A DNA stretch of 13,380 nucleotides from NCBI GenBank assembly GCA_007117775.1, contig SKFX01000052.1, positions 1 to 13,380 of the forward strand, in the 5' to 3' direction. How positions within the stretch are numbered: position 1 is the stretch's first letter; the number at the start of each line of letters is the position of its first letter. The stretch is from Ilumatobacteraceae bacterium. GTDB lineage: Bacteria > Actinomycetota > Acidimicrobiia > Acidimicrobiales > Ilumatobacteraceae. Both the position numbers and the translations under genes were made by a program. Positions 1 to 5,671 of this stretch are shown in pieces. A model generated the notes under the pieces. The model did no database searches and was not told the DNA's origin. It saw only the letters and a list, made by a program, of their open reading frames with translations.

Positions 1-14
1 ATGCCGGATCGCTC

Positions 15-689
15 ATGAACGACCGATCACGCGATGACCGCGCGCTCGCTGCCGACTCGGCTGGCGCACCCGACACTGGATCGCTCGTCACCGGCTCACG
101 CGGTGGGTCCTGGTCCCCGGTCGAGATCCGAGTCCTCGAGGCGACCAAGTCCTGTATTGAGCAGTGGGGTGTTGCCAAGGTGACCATCGATGACATCGCC
201 ACTCGCAGCGCAGTGTCGCGCGCCACCTTGTACCGATGGTTCCCCGGTGGGCGAGACGTGCTCTTCGAGGCGTTGCGGGTGCGTGAGACCGAACTGTTCC
301 TCGCCGAGTTGACCGGTTCGGTGGACACCTCAGCAGAACTGGGCGAACTGCTCGTCGAGGTCGTCGTCGAGGCGACGAGGGCGCTGCGCGCCGATGAGCA
401 TCTGGCAACGCTGCTGGCTGCCGAACCGGGCCAGATGGCCTCGCAGCTGACCGTCGAGGGCCTCCCGCGTATCGTCAACATGGCCAGTGGTGTGCTGTCA
501 CCGCTGGTGGAACCCCATCTCGATGCGACGGTGGCTCGCCAGTTGATCGATGTCTTGGCCCGAATCGTGATCTCGTACTTCCTCGCGCCGTCCGACAACG
601 TCGACCTCACCGACGGTGATGATGCCCGCCGCTTCCTCACGCCGATCATCCGAGCGTTCTGTGACCGCTGCGTTCCGAATGACCACTGA
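15..689 (+). CDS. TetR/AcrR-family transcriptional regulator
   Basis: This 224-residue protein has the layout of a TetR-type repressor. A hydrophilic, probably disordered leader covers residues 1-33. An N-terminal helix-turn-helix domain lies at about 36-82: first helix around IRVLEATKSCIEQWG, second helix VTIDDIATRSAV, and recognition helix SRATLYRWFPG at 69-79, a classic TetR signature. The rest is helical and would form the ligand-binding and dimer domain; no ligand can be named from it. The ATG at 15 is used because the ATG at position 1 hits a stop after five codons. No clear Shine-Dalgarno sequence is visible, but only 14 upstream bases are present. The gene precedes a di-iron protein in the same direction with a short gap, so local or autoregulatory control of that gene is a reasonable inference. 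The family call is secure; the target is unknown. Confidence 0.93.
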   Translation: MNDRSRDDRALAADSAGAPDTGSLVTGSRGGSWSPVEIRVLEATKSCIEQWGVAKVTIDDIATRSAVSRATLYRWFPGGRDVLFEALRVRETELFLAELTGSVDTSAELGELLVEVVVEATRALRADEHLATLLAAEPGQMASQLTVEGLPRIVNMASGVLSPLVEPHLDATVARQLIDVLARIVISYFLAPSDNVDLTDGDDARRFLTPIIRAFCDRCVPNDH

Positions 690-762
690 CCACATCCACC
701 AATACATCCACCAGCACATCCACCAGCACATCTACCAGCACATCGACGACCCGGGAGGGTGA
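679..762 (+). CDS. Possible His-rich leader peptide / small ORF (27 aa), unproven
   Basis: An ATG at 679 opens a 27-codon frame ending at TGA 760-762. After MTTD the product is built of HIHQ-type tetrapeptides (HIHQ, YIHQ, HIHQ, HIYQ, HIDD) and ends DPGG. Seven of 27 residues are His (5, 7, 11, 13, 15, 17, 21). Its ATG overlaps the tetR-type gene stop by exactly 11 nt (ATGACCACTGA), the same geometry as the rimO/pgsA and pgsA/cinA junctions here. Its last Gly codons contain the GGGAGG ribosome-binding site of the next gene, whose ATG lies 3 nt after the stop. This would allow coupling from regulator to peptide to di-iron gene. Against it: no Shine-Dalgarno of its own, and a 12-bp repeat would stay open by chance in a frame that lacks stops. 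It could be a leader peptide, a metal-binding peptide, or only repeat DNA. Confidence 0.3.
   Translation: MTTDHIHQYIHQHIHQHIYQHIDDPGG
691..750 (+). repeat. Five tandem 12-bp units, CACATCCACCAG-like
   Basis: Units lie at 691-702, 703-714, 715-726, 727-738 and 739-750. Units 1-4 each differ from CACATCCACCAG by zero to two bases; unit 5 is diverged in its second half. The top strand is strongly skewed: by hand count 27 C, 21 A, 7 T and 5 G over 60 bases, so the transcript would be nearly unstructured. The unit length is a multiple of three. The repeat fills most of the gap between the TetR-type gene and the di-iron gene. Confidence 0.9.
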
Positions 763-765
763 ACA

Positions 766-1902
766 ATGCCAGATTCACGAATCACCGACAGTCCGACCGC
801 CGAGGAGAATGAGGCGCTGATCGGTCGCGCCGAACTCGACGATCTCGAAGCCATCTTGGCGATCTCGAACACCGATGTTGACGAGGTCATCCACACCGTC
901 AAGGACGAGGCCGACGCCATCTTCACCTGGGATTACTCCCTGGCGCGCCCGGCGTTGCGCAAACTGTATGAGAAGGCCAAGGTGGGCCAGTGGAACAGCA
1001 CCACCGATCTGCCGTGGGACACCGATATCGATCTCGAGAAGGTGGTCTCATCTGATCAGGTGGCCATCGCAGCCGGCCTTGATCCGAATCACTACGACGG
1101 CACCGTTCTTGAGTCCTGGGGGGACAAGGAGTGGCTGGATTACGGCATCCAGAACCGCAAGTGGACGCTATCGCAGTTCCTCCACGGCGAGCAGGGTGCG
1201 CTGTTGTGCACCGCCAAGATCACCGAGACGGTGCCGTGGTACGACGCCAAGCTGTACGCGTCGACGCAGGTCGTCGACGAGGCCCGTCATGTCGAGGTCT
1301 TCGCCCGATATCTCGACGAGAAGATGGGCGGCGGCTATCAGATCAACGCCCATCTGCGGATGCTGCTCGATGACATCATCAACGACAGTCGTTGGGACAT
1401 GACCTATCTCGGCATGCAGGTCATGGTCGAAGGTCTCGCGCTCGCAGCGTTCGGGTACATGCACCAGTTGACCGACGAGCCACTGCTCAAGAAGCTCCTG
1501 CGCTATGTCATGAGCGATGAGGCCCGCCATGTCGCTTTCGGGGTGCTGTCGCTCAAGGAGGTGTACGAGCATATGAGCGATGCTGAGATGAAGGATCGCC
1601 AGGAGTTCGCCTACGAGGCGGCGGTGCGCATGCGTGATCGCTTCATGTCTCAGGAGGTGTGGGAGCGCATGGGGGTGAATCCGCGCGATGTGCTGCCGAT
1701 CGTGATGCGCGACCCGACCCGGGACATGTTCCAGCAGATGCTGTTCGCGAAGATCGTTCCGAACTGCAAGAAGCTCGGTTTGCTCGATCGCAATGACCAG
1801 TGGCTGAGGCACCGCTTCGAGGAGATGGGTGTCATCCAATTCGAGGATCTCGAGGACACCGGAACCGAGTACATCAAGTTCGAACTCGAGACAGCGGGCT
1901 AA
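766..1902 (+). CDS. Ferritin-like di-iron protein (AurF/p-aminobenzoate N-oxygenase type)
   Basis: This 378-residue protein shows the ligand set of a carboxylate-bridged di-iron four-helix bundle: E142 (HGEQGAL), E172 and H175 (first DEARH motif), E222 (MVEGLAL), and E252 and H255 (second DEARH motif). Two E-x-x-H pairs plus two single Glu are the standard ferritin/ribonucleotide reductase-type arrangement. AurF-like N-oxygenases and related actinobacterial oxidases use it for O2-dependent chemistry. The substrate cannot be read from the sequence. A helical N-terminal extension (about 1-130) precedes the bundle, and a helical C-terminal part (about 275-378) follows it. The start is ATG 766 with a strong GGGAGG ribosome-binding site at 753-758. 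It follows the TetR-type gene and the His-rich repeat, which suggests regulated expression. The fold is secure; N-oxygenase activity is only a family analogy. Confidence 0.85.
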   Translation: MPDSRITDSPTAEENEALIGRAELDDLEAILAISNTDVDEVIHTVKDEADAIFTWDYSLARPALRKLYEKAKVGQWNSTTDLPWDTDIDLEKVVSSDQVAIAAGLDPNHYDGTVLESWGDKEWLDYGIQNRKWTLSQFLHGEQGALLCTAKITETVPWYDAKLYASTQVVDEARHVEVFARYLDEKMGGGYQINAHLRMLLDDIINDSRWDMTYLGMQVMVEGLALAAFGYMHQLTDEPLLKKLLRYVMSDEARHVAFGVLSLKEVYEHMSDAEMKDRQEFAYEAAVRMRDRFMSQEVWERMGVNPRDVLPIVMRDPTRDMFQQMLFAKIVPNCKKLGLLDRNDQWLRHRFEEMGVIQFEDLEDTGTEYIKFELETAG

Positions 1903-1914
1903 CATCAGGGATCG

Positions 1915-2535
1915 ATGAGCTATCGGTCGCCAACAGATTTCGTGGTGCTCCACGCACTGCGGATCAAGGGTTTTGCGACCACCGAGACCATCGCTGAGAT
2001 TGCCGAACGGTCTCCACAGTCCGTCAATGACCAACTCTGCGCAGCAGAAGCAGGAGGCCTCGTCAGGTTCCGTGAGGGCCGCGACCTCTGGCAACTGACA
2101 GACGATGGCCGTCAGGAACATGCGCGTCTGCTGGAACTCGACAATCAGTCATCGCGAGCCGATGAGGCGCTGCGGGGTGTCTATCCCGGATTCCTGGCGC
2201 TGAATGACGAGTTCAAGCAGATCTGCACCGATTGGCAGGTGCGCGGTGACGAGGTCAACGATCACGGTGACGTGGAGTACGACAGCGGTGTCATCGAGCG
2301 GCTCGAAACACTCCATCGAGAGGCATCAACGGTGCTGTCCGATATCGGCGGCATCGTGGATCGCCTCGAGCCCTACGGCCATCGCCTCCAAGCCTCGATC
2401 GAGCGGTTGCGAGACGGTGAGACGTCGATGTTCACCGGCGTGATGTGCGGCAGCTATCACGATGTCTGGATGGAACTGCATGAAGACCTGATCCTCACCC
2501 AGGGGATCGACCGCGCGGCCGAGGGGAGTTTCTGA
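1915..2535 (+). CDS. Winged-helix (MarR-like) regulator-like protein, function unknown
   Basis: The 206-residue product begins with a winged-helix domain. Helices lie at about 9-19 (FVVLHALRIKG) and 21-31 (ATTETIAEIAE). A recognition-helix candidate covers 33-49 (SPQSVNDQLCAAEAGGL), and a wing covers 50-66 (VRFREGRDLWQLTDDGR). This resembles MarR/PadR-like domains. Residues 80-206 are helical and acidic, with an aromatic C-terminal segment (SYHDVWMELHEDLI at 180-193). I recall similar tails in actinobacterial regulators, but cannot verify this here. The start ATG 1915 has AGGGA only 3 nt upstream. It lies 12 bp after the di-iron gene, and its TGA shares one base with the dapA ATG (TGATG). It is therefore translationally coupled to dapA, an unexpected partner. 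A DNA-binding role is likely; its target is unknown. Confidence 0.7.
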   Translation: MSYRSPTDFVVLHALRIKGFATTETIAEIAERSPQSVNDQLCAAEAGGLVRFREGRDLWQLTDDGRQEHARLLELDNQSSRADEALRGVYPGFLALNDEFKQICTDWQVRGDEVNDHGDVEYDSGVIERLETLHREASTVLSDIGGIVDRLEPYGHRLQASIERLRDGETSMFTGVMCGSYHDVWMELHEDLILTQGIDRAAEGSF

Positions 2536-3446
2536 TGGCAGAGCCGACATCACGCTTCGGGCGGGTGATCACCGCAATGGTGACCCCGATGACCCCAGAC
2601 GGGGAGGTGGATCCTGACGCTGCCGCCGACCTGGCGCGCTGGTTGGTGGGGGAGGGCAATCAGGCACTCGTCGTGTGCGGTACCACCGGTGAGTCCGCAA
2701 CGCTGTCGCGCGATGAGAAGTTGTCGGTGCTCGCAGCGGTCATCGATGCGGTCGATGTGCCCATCATCGCCGGTACGACCGGAGCTGACACTGCGGCATC
2801 GGTGGCGCTGAGCCGCGAGGCCCATGCGCTCGGGGCAGCCGCGATCTTGTCGCTTTGTCCCTATTACAACCGGCCCTCGCAGGTTGGTATCGCCGCCCAT
2901 CTCGCAGCCGTCGCCGAAGCGACACCGCTGGCGAATGTGATCTACGACATCCCGGTGCGCACCGGACGCAAGATCTCGACCGATGTGTTGATCGCCACAG
3001 CCCGCACCCACACCAATGTGGTGGCGCTCAAAGACGCCGCTCAGAACCCGGCCGAGACCGCTCGGGTGGTCGCAGCACTCGCTGAGGTGCGGGGCGACTT
3101 CGAAGTGCTCAGCGGGGATGACTCGCTCACTCTGCCGCTGATGTCGATCGGCGCGGTCGGGGTGATCGGTGTGGCGACGCATTGGGCGGCGCCCGAGTTC
3201 GGATCCATGATCGACCACTGGGAGCGCGGCGAGGTGGCCCAGGCGCGTCTCGTGAACCAGCGTCTGATCGAGAGCTATGGCTTCGAGTCCAGCGACGATG
3301 CACCCAATCCGGTGCCGACCAAGGCGATGATGCGGGCGATCGGACACGCTGTCGGCCAGTGCCGACTCCCGATGGGCCCGGCACCCGATGGGCTCGAAGA
3401 GCGCGCCCGGCAGATCTATGCACGATTGGAGCAGACTCGTGGCTGA
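2535..3446 (+). CDS. dapA: 4-hydroxy-tetrahydrodipicolinate synthase
   Basis: DapA condenses pyruvate with aspartate semialdehyde, the first committed step to diaminopimelate and lysine, in the cytoplasm. The 303 residues fit the usual length and form the DHDPS/NAL TIM barrel. Visible active-site elements are GTTGES with T50 and T51, Y111 (CPYYNRPSQ), Y137 (IYDIP), R142 (VRTGR) and the Schiff-base lysine K166 (VALKDAA). The segment SGDDSLTLPLMSIGAVGVIGV (residues 193-213) forms the late barrel strands. Arg at 142 and the full Tyr-Thr-Tyr triad favour true DapA over other family aldolases. The ATG at 2535 overlaps the previous stop by one base, with GAGGGGAG at 2521-2528 as ribosome-binding site. 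The dapA-rnj pairing is conserved in Actinobacteria. No dapB is present in the window. Confidence 0.96.
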   Translation: MAEPTSRFGRVITAMVTPMTPDGEVDPDAAADLARWLVGEGNQALVVCGTTGESATLSRDEKLSVLAAVIDAVDVPIIAGTTGADTAASVALSREAHALGAAAILSLCPYYNRPSQVGIAAHLAAVAEATPLANVIYDIPVRTGRKISTDVLIATARTHTNVVALKDAAQNPAETARVVAALAEVRGDFEVLSGDDSLTLPLMSIGAVGVIGVATHWAAPEFGSMIDHWERGEVAQARLVNQRLIESYGFESSDDAPNPVPTKAMMRAIGHAVGQCRLPMGPAPDGLEERARQIYARLEQTRG

Positions 3447-5139
3447 ACCCGTTCGCCTCGTTTTTCTGGGTGGCCTCGGAGAGATCGGCCGCAACTGCAT
3501 GGTCATCGAACATGGCCGCGGTGACGATCGTGAACTGGTGATGATCGATTGCGGGTTGATGTTCCCCGATGCCGATATGCACGGGATCGATCTGGTGCTT
3601 CCCGATTTCACCTACCTGCGTCAGAACGCCAACCGCATCAGAGCGCTGGTGGTGACCCATGGTCATGAGGACCACGTCGGCGGTATCCAATTCCTGCTCC
3701 GCGACGAGCATGGGATCGGCGACGTTCGCGACCGTCCGCTGCCCGTGTATGGAGCCAAGCTGTCACTCGGCCTGGCGCGCAATCGCATCGACGAGGCCGG
3801 TCTCGGTCATCGGATCGAGATGATCGCGGTCGACGATGGGGAGGTGGTCGATATCGGCCCCTTCGGTGTCGAGTTCATCGCCGTGACCCATTCGGTCCCC
3901 CACGCCCATGCCATCGCGGTCCACACCGACCAGGGCGTGATCCTGCACTCGGGTGATTACAAACTCGACCTCACGCCCGTTGATGGACGCCGCACCGATC
4001 TGGCGCGCATCGGCCAATTGGCGGCCGATCAGGGGATCCGGGTGCTGCTTGCGGATTCGACCAACGCCGAGGAGCACGGTCACGCACCGAGTGAGTCCAG
4101 CGTCGGAGGTGTCCTGCGGTCGCTCTTCGCCGAACAGCAGGGTCGACGGATCATCACGGCGTCATTCGCCAGCCATCTGCACCGCATCCAGCAGATCGCC
4201 GATGCTGCGGTGGCGACGGGGCGCAAGATCGCGACGCTCGGTCTCAGCATGCGCAAGAACGTGCGCCTCGGCCGCGACCTCGGGGTGCTGTCGATCCCGG
4301 AATCGGCATTGATTGACGTCGAGGACCTCGACCAATACGAACCCGGTGAGGTCTGTGTGATCTCGACCGGTTCCCAGGGCGAACCGATGTCGGCGCTGGC
4401 GCTGTTGGCCCGCGGCGAGAACAAGTTCGTCAAGCTCCGTGAACATGACACCGTGATCCTGTCCAGCCATGCCATTCCGGGCAATGAGAGCAACGTCAAC
4501 CGTGTCATGGACGGCCTATTGCGCGCCGGGGCGCAGGTGGTGCACTCAGGGATCGCTGATGTGCATGCCACCGGCCACGCCCAAGCCGATGAGATCAAGA
4601 CCTACCTGTCCATCGTCGGGCCGGAGTGGTATGTGCCGGTGCACGGCGAGTATCGACATCTCATGGCCAATGCGCGCCTCGGCGAGCTGATGGGTGTCGA
4701 GCATTCCAAGGTGATCGTCTGTGAAGACGGTGACGTATTGGAGTTGAGCGATGACGGCCTCGAGGCCGTCGAGCGGGTGCCGGCGGGGTATCTCTATGTG
4801 GATGGCATCGTCGGCGATGTCGGCCAGGGGGTGCTGCGCGATCGACGGGTGCTCGCCGAAGAAGGCGTTGTGGTGGTCGTGGTGACCGTCGATGTCCAAT
4901 CGGGCAAGGTCATCACCGGCCCTGAGATCATCACCCGGGGCTGGGTGTATGCCCCAGAGGCGGAGGATCTGCTCGATGAGGCCTGTGACACCGTTGCTGA
5001 AGCGGTGGAGCGTGCGTTGGCCGAGGGGGTGCGCGATGTCGAGGCACTCGAGCGCGATGTGCGACGCGCTGCGGGCAAGTTCGTGAACGAACGGACCCGC
5101 CGTCGGCCGATGATCGTGCCCGTCGTCATGGAGACCTGA
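3439..5139 (+). CDS. rnj: Ribonuclease J
   Basis: RNase J is a metallo-beta-lactamase/beta-CASP nuclease with 5'-3' exo- and endonuclease activity in mRNA decay and rRNA maturation. Starting at GTG 3439 gives 566 residues, close to the usual 550-560. Metal ligands are H74, H76, D78 and H79 (THGHEDH), H151 (THSVPHAH), D173 (HSGDYK) and H402 (VPVHGEYRH). Beta-CASP motifs are STNAEE near 207, STGSQGEPMSA near 309, and ATGHAQADE with H380. The C-terminal domain is complete. The GTG start is chosen because GGAG at 3428-3431 is well spaced and the protein then begins MAEPVRLVFLGGLGEIG, like other RNase J proteins. Extending to ATG 3418 or 3388 would add residues from deep inside dapA. It overlaps dapA by 8 nt (GTGGCTGA), suggesting coupled translation. 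Confidence 0.95.
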   Translation: MAEPVRLVFLGGLGEIGRNCMVIEHGRGDDRELVMIDCGLMFPDADMHGIDLVLPDFTYLRQNANRIRALVVTHGHEDHVGGIQFLLRDEHGIGDVRDRPLPVYGAKLSLGLARNRIDEAGLGHRIEMIAVDDGEVVDIGPFGVEFIAVTHSVPHAHAIAVHTDQGVILHSGDYKLDLTPVDGRRTDLARIGQLAADQGIRVLLADSTNAEEHGHAPSESSVGGVLRSLFAEQQGRRIITASFASHLHRIQQIADAAVATGRKIATLGLSMRKNVRLGRDLGVLSIPESALIDVEDLDQYEPGEVCVISTGSQGEPMSALALLARGENKFVKLREHDTVILSSHAIPGNESNVNRVMDGLLRAGAQVVHSGIADVHATGHAQADEIKTYLSIVGPEWYVPVHGEYRHLMANARLGELMGVEHSKVIVCEDGDVLELSDDGLEAVERVPAGYLYVDGIVGDVGQGVLRDRRVLAEEGVVVVVVTVDVQSGKVITGPEIITRGWVYAPEAEDLLDEACDTVAEAVERALAEGVRDVEALERDVRRAAGKFVNERTRRRPMIVPVVMET

Positions 5140-5142
5140 TCG

Positions 5143-5640
5143 ATGCGCCGCCGAGGCAGGGCGATCGCAGCGCTGGGCGCTGTCGTCTTCGCGCTCTGTG
5201 GCTGCTCGTCGGAATCGCGGCCGCTTCCTGTGGTCGATGACATCGCGGCTGCGATCGCCGCGGTCGAAGCGGCCGACGACACGGTGATGTTTCGGGAGGT
5301 GAACGCCGATACCGAGGTGGTGCGGATGTTCGTGTCCTCCACCGGGGGTCCAGAGGTCGTGGGGTATCTCTACGCCGAGGGCACACTGCTCGGCCCGGCT
5401 CCACCCCAGAGCGTGGATCCTGGCCCAGTCTTCGCCGGTGATGCGGTCGAATTCGAACCCGAATCGGTGTTCGGAGCGATCCTCGACGAACTCGACGACC
5501 CGGCCATCGAGCGTTTCGTCATCACCGCCGCAGATGATGGGGTGGTTCGATACGAGGTGTTCGTTCGTTCTGAGCGGGGTGGCGTGCTCGCCGTGCAGAT
5601 CAGCGGGGATGGCGGCGTCCTCGGTGTTGTGCCCCGATGA
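5143..5640 (+). CDS. Putative lipoprotein of unknown function
   Basis: The 165-residue product starts with basic residues (MRRRGR), then a hydrophobic stretch (AIAALGAVVFAL), then a lipobox LCGC with the lipidated cysteine at C21 and a following SSES. This predicts export and anchoring on the outer face of the cytoplasmic membrane. The mature part alternates helix and beta-like segments (for example TEVVRMFVSSTG, GVVRYEVFVRSER, GVLAVQISGDGG) and is acidic. I do not recognise a family. The ATG lies 3 nt after the rnj stop. ftsK follows after 31 bp, so the gene is part of the same cluster and likely co-transcribed with rnj. A role tied to the envelope or division is possible from position only. 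Lipoprotein topology is well supported; function is not. Confidence 0.78.
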   Translation: MRRRGRAIAALGAVVFALCGCSSESRPLPVVDDIAAAIAAVEAADDTVMFREVNADTEVVRMFVSSTGGPEVVGYLYAEGTLLGPAPPQSVDPGPVFAGDAVEFEPESVFGAILDELDDPAIERFVITAADDGVVRYEVFVRSERGGVLAVQISGDGGVLGVVPR

Positions 5641-5656
5641 GGTGACACCTGCTTGG

Positions 5657-5662
5657 TACGGT
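5657..5662 (+). promoter_or_regulatory. Possible -10 box before ftsK
   Basis: TACGGT fits the actinobacterial -10 pattern TANNNT and ends 9 nt before the ftsK ATG, so a transcript starting there would have almost no leader. The overlapping GGTGGA at 5660-5665 is also spaced like a ribosome-binding site, so the element is ambiguous. No convincing -35 box is visible at 16-18 bp upstream. The 9-mer TACGGTGGA recurs before the SMP-30-like gene. Confidence 0.3.
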
Positions 5663-5671
5663 GGAATCACC

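Noticed and set aside
498..731. - strand frame beginning with repeated CWWM units
   Set aside because: It is the reverse complement of the 12-bp repeat running into the TetR-type gene, with no ribosome-binding site. The + strand frame has better context.
691..750. CRISPR-like array
   Set aside because: The units are contiguous 12-mers without spacers, and no cas genes are present.
1168..2121. - strand frame (317 codons) opposite the di-iron and winged-helix genes
   Set aside because: The + strand frame carries a complete di-iron ligand set; the complement has no motif and a His/Leu-rich shadow composition.
3388..3438. ATG starts at 3388 or 3418 for rnj
   Set aside because: They would overlap dapA by 29-59 nt; GTG 3439 has a good ribosome-binding site and gives the usual RNase J N-terminus.
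5438..5671. Upstream extension of the ftsK frame
   Set aside because: The added 78 codons lie inside the lipoprotein gene and are Ser/Arg-rich out-of-frame sequence; ATG 5672 has a suitable upstream element.
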